Numbered from the stretch's first letter, positions 1 to 9,570 are shown. The stretch: DNA of 64,000 bases from Leishmania donovani (GCF_000227135.1 NC_018250.1:703783-767782); one strand, 5' to 3'. Numbers and translations: made by a program. The notes: a model not told the origin generated them from the sequence alone.

Positions 1-1162
1 CGATGCGTGAGGTGCGGCTCATGAAATCGATCCGTGTGGGAGAGAAAGGAGAGAGGGGCGATCGACTAAGGTAAGGGCGGTGAGTTGGGGCATTGCGCAT
101 CTGCATGCTCCTCCTGACATCCATCATTACACCGTTCAGGCTCCACAGTTCGGTCTCTCGTCTCTCACACTCCGACCTCCCGCATCAATGAGTAGGCCGG
201 CTGCCTCGCGGTGTTGCCTTTCCTCCTGCCATTTGCGGACGCCCCTCTCCCCCTCTCTCCTCGTATCGGCACTTCTGCGTGTATGTGACTCTCCGCGTTG
301 CCCTGTCAAGCGTCACAACCGCGCTGGCTAGCGATGCTGCGGTGGTGGTGGTGGTAAGCTCTTCAGGCGCAAAGGGTGTGGGGGACCGTTGGTAGTGGCG
401 CGTGTGCTGGGTTTGGGGGGGGGGTCTGGGGGAGAGTGAGCGGGGAGAGCTGAGGGGCGCAGGAGCGTGCACCTATGCTTGCGCGTCTTCAGGCCATTCA
501 AGTACGGCCTAGATATCTACACACACATATGCCCACCCACCATTTGCCCACGGTGAGGCTGCCTCTTCTCCTTGCACCACCCCCCTCTATCTCGCTGCCT
601 GACTCGGGGGTTAGAGCTTATCTTCTCGTCGCCATTCTTTGTCATGAACCAGCGCACGTCAAGGGTGCCGTTTGCGTCTCCTCCGCACTTCATGCGATAC
701 ACAGACAACTCGCGCGCCGTGGAAACTGCTGCTACGGAAGGCTGCAGGGTGTCGTGGCCGGCTTCCCTTTCTCTGCTCCACAATGGTCACTCTCCACACC
801 CCTCTCCCGCTCTTTTCAGCATGATCGCTCTCCTCCCTCTTCCCTCCAAATGCACACCTCGACACTCTCACTGGCACACGCGCACTATTTCGCAAAATAA
901 CGCTGACGTTGATGTCGAAGCGGCAGACACATTGTTAGTCCTCACCGCCCCCCCCCCCCCCACACACACACACANNNNNNNNNNNNNNNNNNNNNNNNNN
1001 NNNNNNNNNNNNNNNNNNNNNNNNNNNNNNNNNNNNNNNNNNNNNNNNNNNNNNNNNNNNNNNNNNNNNNNNNCCACACACACACACACACGCCCTTGAA
1101 CACGTGGCTGTCTGCTGCTGCTGCTTGTGTGATCATCGGCGTTCTTCCTCGCCACACTCACA
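1..1162. other. Intergenic spacer with (CA)n tract and N gap
   Basis: No gene is supported here. The stretch is C/T-rich spacer typical of trypanosomatid UTRs. A poly-C run leads into a CA microsatellite (about 961-974), then 99 Ns (975-1073), then more CA (1074-1090). The open frames present are low in complexity and show no family signature. Confidence 0.7.
975..1073. other. Assembly gap (99 N)
   Basis: Placeholder of 99 Ns inside a CA microsatellite. Identical gap lengths at 2410-2508, 27682-27780 and 42218-42316 show that 99 is a default value and not a measured distance. Confidence 0.99.
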
Positions 1163-2020
1163 ATGGCGTCAGCAGCCTACTACAAGAAGCAGCAGGCGCA
1201 GCTGCATCTCGCCAAGAGCGAGGTGCAGGCCATCATGGAAAAGCTGGTTGCGGCCGTGGCCCAATCCCGCCCTCGCAGCCCCCTGCGTGCTATGCTTCAA
1301 ACGCTAGACCGCATAGAGGAAGAGGGGATCGGATCAGCATCTGCGGCCGCTAAGATTGCACCGCCTCTCCTCACTCCGCGCCTCGTCATTCTCACTGGCC
1401 CGCCTGCCTGCGGCAAGTCGGTCCAGGCTTCCCACGTTGCCGCCTTCCTGGGCGGCGTTCACTGCGCCTTGCCGTCGTTGGTGCGAGATGCGTTTAACGG
1501 TGGCCGGCTGCCTGGCTCGAAGGCTGTCTACGTTCCTGAGTCTCTCCAAGCCGAGCTGAGGGCGGCCAAAGAGGCGTTCGCGCGGCAGACGCTGGCGGCA
1601 GCGACGACGTCGTCTTTTCTGTCGGCACTGCCACCCGATCTCGCAGCGCGACTCGTCGTAAATCGCATTCAGTACGAGACGGGTCAGCGCCAAGCTGCGG
1701 CGGACACCGTGCCAACGCCAGAAATGCAGCGTCCCGCGTCGACGGTGTTCTTCGTGCTGGACGGCTACCCTGCCACCATCGCTGAAGCGCTGGCTCTCGA
1801 GGCGGCGACGGGGCAAGAGATTTCGGTAGCTGTGACCCTACGCTGCCCCGCCGACTGCCTGCAGGCGCGTCGCCACTCGCCCATCCCTCCTGCTCGCCTT
1901 GCTTCCCTTGGCACTTTCGAGGCGTACTGGAGCGCGCAGCACAAGCTGCGGGTCGTGGACGGCACTCAGAGCATCGCTGCCGTCACACGGCAGGTGCTCG
2001 CCGCTCTGGGGGAGGAGTAG
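1163..2020 (+). CDS. Adenylate kinase-like P-loop protein
   Basis: 285 residues, from the first in-frame ATG. A Walker A loop GPPACGKS lies at residues 79-86 after a beta strand (LVILT), as in adenylate kinases. Later, FVLDGYPATIAEAL (about 197-210) aligns with the family DGFPR segment, followed by a strand/helix like the family's substrate-release region (VTLRCPADCLQARR), and a C-terminal VVDGTQSIAAVTRQV resembling the last helix of adenylate kinases. The Arg of DGFPR is Ala (A204) and no recognisable LID domain is seen, so nucleotide phosphotransfer may be weak or absent. The first 70 residues are a helical extension that could be a flagellar or coiled-coil anchor (inference). Family membership is fairly sure; activity is not. 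Confidence 0.8.
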   Translation: MASAAYYKKQQAQLHLAKSEVQAIMEKLVAAVAQSRPRSPLRAMLQTLDRIEEEGIGSASAAAKIAPPLLTPRLVILTGPPACGKSVQASHVAAFLGGVHCALPSLVRDAFNGGRLPGSKAVYVPESLQAELRAAKEAFARQTLAAATTSSFLSALPPDLAARLVVNRIQYETGQRQAAADTVPTPEMQRPASTVFFVLDGYPATIAEALALEAATGQEISVAVTLRCPADCLQARRHSPIPPARLASLGTFEAYWSAQHKLRVVDGTQSIAAVTRQVLAALGEE

Positions 2021-2069
2021 AAAGCAGTAGCCCTAGGAGGAAGGAGCGCACGCAGCCCCCCCCCCCTCT

Positions 2070-2848
2070 CATGCACACCTGCCCGCGGAACGCTCACCCT
2101 GTCGGTGTTGGCTATCTTCTTCGCCAAACTGCAATAAGCACCTCACCACGTGATGTATAGTGCACAACCTCTGGTCCCTCCCGCTCTGCACAGACAGACC
2201 TCCACGCTGGTCCACGCTGTACTCCTTCATGACCACCCATCTCATTCCCTTCGTGTCTCCACACACACACACATGGCAGGGCGTCTGCGGTGGTGTCTTA
2301 GTCAGGCGCACGGAGTCGCTGGAAAAGAATACGACCCGCGCGACTACACTCGCTTATACACACCTGCGAGTAGAAGGGCACACGCACACGAACGCACGCA
2401 GGCCCAGGCNNNNNNNNNNNNNNNNNNNNNNNNNNNNNNNNNNNNNNNNNNNNNNNNNNNNNNNNNNNNNNNNNNNNNNNNNNNNNNNNNNNNNNNNNNN
2501 NNNNNNNNCATGCACACCTGCCCGCGGAACGCTCACCCTGTCGGTGTTGGCTATCTTCTTCGCCAAACTGCAATAAGCACCTCACCACGTGATGTATAGT
2601 GCACAACCTCTGGTCCCTCCCGCTCTGCACAGACAGACCTCCACGCTGGTCCACGCTGTACTCCTTCATGACCACCCATCTCATTCCCTTCGTGTCTCCA
2701 CACACACACACATGGCAGGGCGTCTGCGGTGGTGTCTTAGTCAGGCGCACGGAGTCGCTGGAAAAGAATACGACCCGCGCGACTACACTCGCTTATACAC
2801 ACCTGCGAGTAGAAGGGCACACGCACACGAACGCACGCAGGCCCAGGC
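2070..2848 (+). repeat. Exact 340-base direct duplication across an N gap
   Basis: Bases 2070-2409 recur at 2509-2848 (offset 439) with no difference that I could find, separated by 99 Ns. A duplicate that stops exactly at the gap is most simply two contig ends that overlap and were not merged, not a biological repeat. Confidence 0.9.
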
Positions 2849-3510
2849 ATGCGCGCGTGCCGATGAGGACGACAAGCACCAGCGATGCAACCTTACCAGG
2901 GTTTTAGATATGATCTGTGATGCAGCGCCTCACTGTGAGAAAGCACCCGTGGTGAAATACATGAACTAAACTCAGCGCTGTCATCGCGGCAGAGGCAGTG
3001 GAAGCGGGGGTGAGAAGCACGAGTTGTGTGATGCCTCGCGCTAACAGGCTTCGGTGTATCTCTTTCTCTTGGCTGCCGTCTGCCACAACCGGCGGCCGTC
3101 GTTGCAGCAGGGAGAGTCACACATACGCGCCTGCTGCTGCTGCTGCTCCCGCATTCCCTTTGCCTCTCGGCCCTGTTGCTCGCCGACGCCGCGTTGGCGG
3201 TGTCGCGCGCTTTGGGGTTTGGCGAGGTTGTCTTCTGCGCGTGGGCGTGCATGCGCACATGCCCGTCACAGCGGCGCTGCATGGCCCTGTATTGTTGGTA
3301 ACGGTAGTAATTGTGGTGCCAAGCAGTTTGGGACTGCATACTGTACCGCGCGCCTGTAGCGTGCCCTTCTACTCGTCTCACCGTCCTTCTTTCTCTTGCT
3401 CTCCCATGACTGGGCTGTTCATCGATCTGGGTGCGTGGGTGCGTGTGTCGGGCTGTGGCGATTCTGCACTGCTGCTGCACCGCTCACCAACAACGAATCT
3501 TTCATCGGAT

Positions 3511-3540
3511 AAGCCTCCCTCCGCCACGGTGCTCCCTCAG
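3511..3540 (+). promoter_or_regulatory. Predicted trans-splice acceptor of the methyltransferase gene
   Basis: A pyrimidine-rich stretch (cctccctccg...ctccctcag) ends in AG at 3539-3540, 29 bases before the ATG at 3570. A longer tract at about 3363-3407 is an alternative. This is the usual spliced-leader acceptor arrangement in trypanosomatids; the exact site is inferred. Confidence 0.45.
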
Positions 3541-3569
3541 AATTTCGTGCACGCCCAGGCACAAAGGAC

Positions 3570-4289
3570 ATGGCCGATCTGCCGTTTCAGTGGGACGATG
3601 GCAACTGCATCTCCCCCTTTGTGGCCTCCAGCGAGGCGGACACGGAGGCGTTCGCGGCATGGCTCACGGAGCGTTACCTCAGCCCGATCGTGCAGCACAT
3701 CACCGCTTCTTCTCGCGGCTGCGCAGATCAGCTCTGTGCCGTCTTTCAACCACGTGAAATGCGGCTTACAGACCTCGGCTGTGGTGACGCCACGGCAGCG
3801 CTTTCCTTGGTGCAGCACCTCCGCAAAGGCTGGTGCAACCTGCAAGGCGCCACGGACGATGCTCCGTCGCCGGACAGTGCGGCCTCTTTGCGTATCATTC
3901 TGACAGGCATTGACCTGGACGATACACTCCTGGATACCGCAGCAGCAAACACGTCCGCCTTCGCTGCCGCAGCCGTCTCGCCGTTGTCGTCGCTGGTGTC
4001 GATCGAGACGCATCTTCTTTCTCAGGATATCCGCACTTTGGACTTGAATGTATGCTTCCCCCGCTGCGTGCAGGGCGGCGCCGCTTCTTTCTGCGCCCCG
4101 ACCCGGCCTCCACACGTACTGTACATGTACCTCCTGCCCGACGCACTCGCTCTGCTGCGGGAGAAGCTGGTAGCCATCATGGAGCGCGGTTGGGTGGTGG
4201 CGTCGAACCGCTGGCCCATCCCGGGGCTCGAAGCCTTCCTGCGCGACCGTGCCGGGCACGTGCACATTTACCTTAACGCGGCACTGTAG
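3570..4289 (+). CDS. SAM-dependent methyltransferase, FAM173-like
   Basis: 239 residues with a class I methyltransferase core. Motif I is LTDLGCGDATAALS (about 66-79), and the acidic end of strand 2 is LTGIDLDDT (about 111-119, D115). The segment VLYMYLLPDALALLREKL followed by GWVVASNRWPIPGL resembles the FAM173/ATPSCKMT and DOT1-like group, in which a 'LYLLP' strand is followed by a helix and a 'vvs..fpipgw' strand. Human FAM173 members methylate lysines of mitochondrial ATP synthase c-subunit or ANT, so a lysine methyltransferase role is possible (inference). No clear targeting peptide is seen at the N-terminus. A generic small-molecule methyltransferase is the alternative. Confidence 0.75.
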   Translation: MADLPFQWDDGNCISPFVASSEADTEAFAAWLTERYLSPIVQHITASSRGCADQLCAVFQPREMRLTDLGCGDATAALSLVQHLRKGWCNLQGATDDAPSPDSAASLRIILTGIDLDDTLLDTAAANTSAFAAAAVSPLSSLVSIETHLLSQDIRTLDLNVCFPRCVQGGAASFCAPTRPPHVLYMYLLPDALALLREKLVAIMERGWVVASNRWPIPGLEAFLRDRAGHVHIYLNAAL

Positions 4290-4961
4290 CTCTTAAAGAT
4301 CGATACGTGCATCTGTGCGCGTGCTTTTCCGTTCACGCCTGTGCCATGCCGTCACCGTGACCTATCGCCTACTCAACGACCCCTTCGCGCTGGCCGTCAC
4401 ACCTCGCAGTCCCTCGCGCACTCCTCTCTCCGGTTTTCTTTCCATCGCTCTGGATGGGCAGCAGTGACAGTCACCGTGAGCACTGCTGGGCGCGGGAGGC
4501 CGGTCCTGCGAATGTACACCGGAGTACGATAAGGACGAAGCGCCGTCTCGGCCCCGCTGCTTCTCGAGCTTTCACAGTCTCCTAACCACAGCAAGTATTT
4601 CCTTCTCTCCAATGGGGCCTCGGCACCGTCTGTGTTCGTCGCATGAACACCTGGACTCGTGCGCAGTGCTTACCTCCGCCCTCTGCGCCGCGCGCACTGC
4701 TCCTCCACTTCTCCCGTCGGCGTCTCCTTCACGCGTGCAGCCCATTAGCAGAAAAGCAGGGCACGAAAAGGAAAAGAGCAGAGCGTTTGTGCCGCTACCC
4801 TCACGTCTTCCTCCCCAACCCCCGCCTCCGTCCCTTCTCGCAATAGACAGGCCACACCCGGCCGTGTTTACGCTGACACGCCGGCATACACGGGCATAGA
4901 ACCACTGCCTTTGCTCGCCCTACCATCAGATAGGCCCCCCTCCTCCCCCCGATCCCGCACC

Positions 4962-5233
4962 CACACACCCACACACCCCCACACCCCCACACCCACACAC
5001 CCACACACCCACACACCCACACACCCACGCACCNNNNNNNNNNNNNNNNNNNNNNNNNNNNNNNNNNNNNNNNNNNNNNNNNNNNNNNNNNNNNNNNNNN
5101 NNNNNNNNNNNNNNNNNNNNNNNNNNNNNNNNNNNNNNNNNNNNNNNNNNNNNNNNNNNNNNNNNNNNNNNNNNNNNNNNNNNCACCCACACACCCACAC
5201 ACCCACACACCCACACACCCACACACCCACACA
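4962..5233 (+). repeat. (ACACACCC)n minisatellite with N gap
   Basis: Tandem copies of an ACACACCC-like octamer run from about 4962 to 5033 and from 5184 to 5233, on both sides of 150 Ns (5034-5183). The array probably defeated assembly, so its true length is unknown. It lies wholly in the spacer upstream of MKS1. Confidence 0.9.
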
Positions 5234-5237
5234 TCCA

Positions 5238-5290
5238 TCGCTTCGCTCTCTCGCTGTCCCTCTTCGTGTGCGCAACTCGACGGCCGCCAG
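5238..5290 (+). promoter_or_regulatory. Predicted trans-splice acceptor of MKS1
   Basis: A CT-rich tract (about 5238-5268) is followed by the first good AG at 5289-5290, nine bases before the ATG at 5300. This would give a very short 5' leader after spliced-leader addition. Inferred from the standard tract-AG-ATG layout. Confidence 0.45.
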
Positions 5291-5299
5291 CCCGAGGAA

Positions 5300-7273
5300 A
5301 TGAACGTTTTCCACTTTGCAAGCAGCCAGCGCTACCGATCGCGGCTACCGCTGAGGCAGCTGACGTTCACGGTGGCCGTCTACCGGGCCATCGTTGTGGA
5401 GGAGGATAAAGCGGAGTTGCTCGTGGAGGCAACGGTGGCGTGGGACGGCAAGGTGCTCTCTCCCGCGGAGACGCTTAGTATCTACAAGGATGTGACGCAC
5501 CTATCGCGGAGGGAGGCGGCGGGAACGGCCCCATATAGCGACAAGTCGGGTGGTCAGAGGGGTGCGTCTGCCCCTGGCTCCCTTCTGCCCAACATTTCGT
5601 CTCTCCCGGCGCTGTCGGACGTCATCGCGCGGATCAGCAGACTGCCGTTTTTCTTCTTCACCCGCCCCTCGCTGGAAGACTTCATCAACCAGGCTGAGGA
5701 AGACGTCCCGGTGGACCCGTCGCCGGGTCCCAGCCTCTTGGCACCCATCGTATTGCGCCAGCACCGACGTGATCACCAGCCCAACCGTTGCATGTTTCTT
5801 ATGTGGGCTGCCGGTGAGCTGCTGGTGCGCGGCCGACCTCCCGGCACCGCGTCACCTGGACCCGTCGGGGGGGCCGATGGTGTCGCCGACGGTGACGGCG
5901 CCGACGGAGGATCGCACGTGGCAGCTTCGCTGAGAGCGCACCCCACCACCAGCGCGACTCTCTCGCCACTTTCCGCTGCTGGTGCCGCTGCGGAGGCGGA
6001 GTCATCGATCAACATTGACGACGTCACGTGGAGCGGCACCGAGCGCGTGCTGTGCACCCTCACTGCCGAACAAGACGAGTACTTCTTTACAGCAAAGCCG
6101 AGTCTCAACAAGCTGCACACACTGTTTGTCGACGCCGCATACATCTACACGTTTCGCGTAACGGTGTCGCGCGCGGGTGCACCAGTCGGGCAGCGAGAAC
6201 CATGGGCCGGGGGTGGGACGCGGCAGGGCATCCCGGCCGACGGTTGTCTCCTGCCTTCCTCGATCGCCCCTCTGGAGGTGCTGCTGGCCAATGCAAGTGA
6301 CCTAGCTCAGTCCGTGGCAGAGCAGTACGAGTCGCTCGAGGTCGGCAAAGTTGCGGTGGCGCGCCGACTGCTGCGGCAGGTGGCGATGATGGCGCCACTG
6401 GAACGTGCCGGTACCGACGGTGGTGCCGCGGCGGCAGCAGCAGCATCGGTGCCATCATCATCGGAGGTTGCTCGACGGCGTCGCGGACAGGGAGCGCTTG
6501 GCCCCGGCATGCCGTTTTCTGCCGCCGCCGATCGCACTGGAGTCAGGGGCACCATGGGCACCTTGACATCGTCGTCTAGGTCGCAGCGTGCGGCCAGCTT
6601 TGGAGCCGCGCTCCTCTCACCAGCCGGTTTCAAGCGCAGCGCCTCCTCGCTGCCGCGTGACTCCTGCCAGTACCATGTATTCGGCACAGTTGACCGTTGC
6701 GTCGGCATCGCGGAGTGGACGCTGTTTGTACGTTGCCAACTTGTCGAGGATGAGGCTGTTACCCCCTCGATGCACGACCCGCTCCCCACGTCGTCGTCTT
6801 CCTCATCTGACGTGTACGAGTTCATCTCTCAGCTCGCCCACGCTAGCATGTTCGTGGAGGGCGAGTTCCTGTTAGACGTGGACCACGTCTTCAACTTGCC
6901 CTTTGACCGCTCCTTTGTTGGCCCCGCACTGCCCAGCAGCCCGCTGCGACTCATCGCGACTGCCTTTACTGAGGGTGCCGCAACGGAGGGGTTGCAGGCG
7001 CCCGTCGCGTACGCCTGCGTGTCGCTCCCCATCGCCAGTCCCGGCCACCACACAGTCACAGCGCCGATGTGGGCACCGCACAAGACCGGCGTCGAGTTTC
7101 TTCGCTCCACACTGGTTGGTGGTGCACCTGGGCTGGTGGATGCACGGCAGGCGGGCCCTGCCCTGGCACACCGCACGGGGCTTAACGTGAAGGAGGGCCT
7201 CTACGCCGACAGCGTTGGCACGCTGCACATCACGGTGAACATAATCCACCACAAACACTGGGACAGCCACTAA
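5300..7273 (+). CDS. MKS1: MKS1-like B9-domain transition-zone protein
   Basis: 657 residues. Three parts match the Meckel syndrome protein 1 plan. The N-terminus YRSRLPLRQLTFTVAVYR (about 12-29) parallels the YRSRDPVRNL start of animal MKS1. ERVLCTLTAEQDEYFFTAKP (248-267) parallels the EHVLCTL segment. The C-terminal B9 domain (about 461-655) contains LPIASPGHHTVTAPMWAP, an FLRSTLVGGAPGLVD segment and a final SVGTLHITVNI strand, the B9 hallmarks. MKS1 works with other B9 proteins in the ciliary transition-zone gate, so a flagellum-base location is expected. Low-complexity Ala/Gly/Ser insertions (about 180-235 and 365-450) separate the conserved blocks and make it longer than human MKS1. Identification is by motif recall, not by a search. 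Confidence 0.8.
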   Translation: MNVFHFASSQRYRSRLPLRQLTFTVAVYRAIVVEEDKAELLVEATVAWDGKVLSPAETLSIYKDVTHLSRREAAGTAPYSDKSGGQRGASAPGSLLPNISSLPALSDVIARISRLPFFFFTRPSLEDFINQAEEDVPVDPSPGPSLLAPIVLRQHRRDHQPNRCMFLMWAAGELLVRGRPPGTASPGPVGGADGVADGDGADGGSHVAASLRAHPTTSATLSPLSAAGAAAEAESSINIDDVTWSGTERVLCTLTAEQDEYFFTAKPSLNKLHTLFVDAAYIYTFRVTVSRAGAPVGQREPWAGGGTRQGIPADGCLLPSSIAPLEVLLANASDLAQSVAEQYESLEVGKVAVARRLLRQVAMMAPLERAGTDGGAAAAAAASVPSSSEVARRRRGQGALGPGMPFSAAADRTGVRGTMGTLTSSSRSQRAASFGAALLSPAGFKRSASSLPRDSCQYHVFGTVDRCVGIAEWTLFVRCQLVEDEAVTPSMHDPLPTSSSSSSDVYEFISQLAHASMFVEGEFLLDVDHVFNLPFDRSFVGPALPSSPLRLIATAFTEGAATEGLQAPVAYACVSLPIASPGHHTVTAPMWAPHKTGVEFLRSTLVGGAPGLVDARQAGPALAHRTGLNVKEGLYADSVGTLHITVNIIHHKHWDSH

Positions 7274-8058
7274 GAGACGCAGCAACGCGTTCTGGCCGTG
7301 TGGTGACGCATGGCGGGGCTCCAACAACTGCCGCTGCTGCCTGCCATGTAGAGCAAGCCCCTCTGCGCGCGCGTGTGTGTGTTTCTGTGCGTACTCATAG
7401 ACCACTTTGCAGCTGCAGCGTTGTACTGTATACGGCGACATAGACGCGCACAAATAACGGAGTATCGCCGAACACCACTGGCAGACCGAAGAGACAAGAG
7501 GGGGGGTGGACGAAAAGGGAGGGAGGGGGGCCATTTCATGTGCGTGCGTATATGAGCGACTCACCCCTGCACGTTGCGATGGGTGTGTGTGTGGGGGGGG
7601 TGAGGAGAGGAGATATGCAAGCACGACAGATGGAGCTCTTCCCATGCACGCCCTGTCCCGCTCCTCTCCTTTTCTCTTTGTAACGCAGCGACGCGCACTG
7701 AACCATCGAGGAGATGGGATGGAAGTCATGCCATGCGTAGCGCCGGTGTGTTACTGGTCCCTTGAACCACACGTGATGCATCTTCTCTGCCGCACTTTCC
7801 TTTCGCTCTTTTCCACTTCGTTTTCTGTTCTCCTCCTCGTGGCTGTTGGCGGTACGGGCATGTCTGTGGTCGCCGTGATGCTGCCGTCATACGCGCGGGT
7901 ATATGCGAGTCGTGCTGTGCCACGGATTACTCGCCCCCCTCCTCTGCAAGCAGCGAGAGAGCGAGAGAGAGCAGCGCAGCAAGCCAGCTGCGGCCTCCAC
8001 TCTTATCCGTCTCTATACATTCATCGACTCTTCCTTTTCCTCTCGTTGACGCGGCGCA
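7274..8058. other. Intergenic spacer
   Basis: No gene is supported. It carries G-rich and GT-rich runs (about 7495-7605), then a CT-rich stretch at about 7990-8046 that would serve as the pyrimidine tract for the next gene. Confidence 0.6.
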
Positions 8059-8451
8059 ATGCAGCCCATCTCATCTGCTGTGCCAGTGGACACGTACACA
8101 GCGCCACTTGTGAACGCCTCCTACAGGCGCGCGAACGGCGAGGCGCCCCTCTCCAGTAGCCGTGCGAGCGACAGTCAGCTCCCCTACGTGCCAGCGCTGG
8201 TGCGCCCCCAGCTGCAGTTCTTCTCTGAAAATGATATACGTGCGCTAGAGCTGCGGATGGAGTATCAGGCGCAGGATGCCGCGCGCAGCCAGCGCATCGA
8301 CGCGCGTGCCAGCCGCGTCTCCGCTGAGGCCCATGCTGCAGCGGAGCAGCGCAGCGCGATGCTGCGCCAACGGGCTGCCCGACATGCCAAGGCAGCCGGC
8401 GAGGTACGCGTGAAGAAGATTCAGGAGGATTACCGCTCCATGGGCATGTGA
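8059..8451 (+). CDS. Hypothetical small coiled-coil protein
   Basis: 130 residues, ATG start, stop TGA. The first half is Ser/Pro-rich and probably disordered. From about residue 55 it is a single charged helix rich in Ala, Arg and Gln (FSENDIRALELRMEYQAQDA onward), ending in VRVKKIQEDYRSMGM. I do not recognise the family. Support comes from GC-rich third positions, its position between two clear genes in the same direction, and a CT-rich tract just upstream. Short Ala/Arg-rich helices of this type are often flagellar or cytoskeletal in these organisms, but that is only a guess. Confidence 0.65.
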   Translation: MQPISSAVPVDTYTAPLVNASYRRANGEAPLSSSRASDSQLPYVPALVRPQLQFFSENDIRALELRMEYQAQDAARSQRIDARASRVSAEAHAAAEQRSAMLRQRAARHAKAAGEVRVKKIQEDYRSMGM

Positions 8452-9153
8452 TGCCTCATATAGATAATCACTGCATGTGGGCGGCGGCATCGCGGCGATC
8501 GCTATACACGCTGCCTCGTACCTCTCTCCACATAGCAGCGCTCAGTCAGACAGGCAAACACATGTGTAGAGGCTTTTGAGGTCTTGATAGACGACAGGTG
8601 CATCGCTCGGTGCGATGAACGAGAGGGACCACAAAAGCACACGACAAACACCTGAAGCGAGAGCGAGCGCGGAAGAGTAGCGACGCGCATTGTGCTGGCA
8701 CTTCAGCGTGAGCTGCCTGAGAGCATTTCAGCTGCTGCGGCATCCGGAGCGGCTGTCTGCCCTTTTTCGAGGGTGGAGGGAAGCTCTTAGGGACAGCGGT
8801 GAAGGAGTCGACACTAAGTCGTCGTGCAATGACAGAGCCACGTGCATCGGTGCGTGCCCATCCATCATCATCTTCTTTGCATCTCGCACGTTCTTCCTCT
8901 TCTCTCTTCGGGAGCGCACACGTACGCAAGCAGTCGCCCTTTAGAGGCTGTGCCGTTGATCATCACCAGCACCCTTCGCTGTGTATTCACTAGTACACGC
9001 ACCCAAAGACACGCGCATCGGGTGCTTGGCAGCGATAAACCGTGGGCAGCAGCAGCGTTCCGTTGCACCCATAGCTTTCCATCCGCGCCATTTCGAGACC
9101 TCAACACTGCGGCACTTGTTTCCTTCACCTTGCAACGCGTGCATGGCTCAACT
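8452..9153. other. Intergenic spacer
   Basis: No gene is supported. The sequence is mixed in composition, with a CT-rich stretch at about 8868-8910. An in-frame extension of the next ORF reaches back to 8842 but lacks family features and is taken as 5' UTR. Confidence 0.6.
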
Positions 9154-9570
9154 ATGAGTGACCCAGCCAGGATCAACCACTATGATGCGCGCGCCTACAC
9201 CCGAAAGGGTGCAACGCGGCGCGTTGTGGTGCGCGAGAAGCCGCTTTTGAAGTCTCGCATGCAGCGCTTCGCGGACTACCTACGCCCGACCACCCGCCAC
9301 GGCTTCAACATCGTGGGCACCTTCGAGCTGAGCAAGGTCATGGCCTGCATTATCTTCCCTGTCTTCATGCTTCTTTACTGGAAGAATAAGGAGAAGGAGT
9401 TGCCGGACAGCTGGGAGCAGCAGTTTGGTGGCCTGCAACACCGCCAGTTCCGCGAGGATCAGCTGCCAGAGCAAGACACTGACTACTTCAGCATCATGGA
9501 GAACTTCCAGGAGCGTCGCGAGGCCGCGCTGCAGAAGAAGCGGGAGGCGCTGCAGAGCAGAATAGTCTAA
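9154..9570 (+). CDS. PET100-like cytochrome c oxidase assembly protein (candidate)
   Basis: 138 residues from ATG 9154. The same frame is open further upstream, but the stretch starting MSDPARINHYDARAYTR begins coding-like composition. A basic N-terminus (about 15-50) precedes one membrane segment at about 58-76 (FELSKVMACIIFPVFMLLYW), then a charged tail ending in MENFQERREAALQKKREAL. PET100 proteins have the same order: a short 'E.fK...Y..FPv..fw' membrane helix, a linker, then an 'eeFkerlrkrreeKl' helix. PET100 is an inner-membrane chaperone for complex IV assembly. The match is short, so another single-span mitochondrial protein remains possible. The long N-terminal extension would be lineage-specific. 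Confidence 0.6.
   Translation: MSDPARINHYDARAYTRKGATRRVVVREKPLLKSRMQRFADYLRPTTRHGFNIVGTFELSKVMACIIFPVFMLLYWKNKEKELPDSWEQQFGGLQHRQFREDQLPEQDTDYFSIMENFQERREAALQKKREALQSRIV

Larger units (their letters stand above)
2021..3569. other. Intergenic spacer with duplicated gap flanks
   Basis: No gene is supported. It holds an N gap (2410-2508) whose two sides carry the same 340 bases (2070-2409 and 2509-2848). The downstream half is C/T-rich and ends with the splice-acceptor region of the next gene. Open frames here are long only because stops are rare in this composition. Confidence 0.7.
4290..5299. other. Intergenic spacer with ACACACCC microsatellite
   Basis: No gene is supported. The second half is a tandem array of an 8-base unit interrupted by a 150-base N gap. 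The last 50 bases hold a CT tract and AG in front of the MKS1 start. Confidence 0.7.

Noticed and set aside
4962..5233. ACACACCC array as an internal telomeric repeat
   Set aside because: The trypanosomatid telomere unit is TTAGGG (CCCTAA), not this octamer; it is a simple minisatellite.
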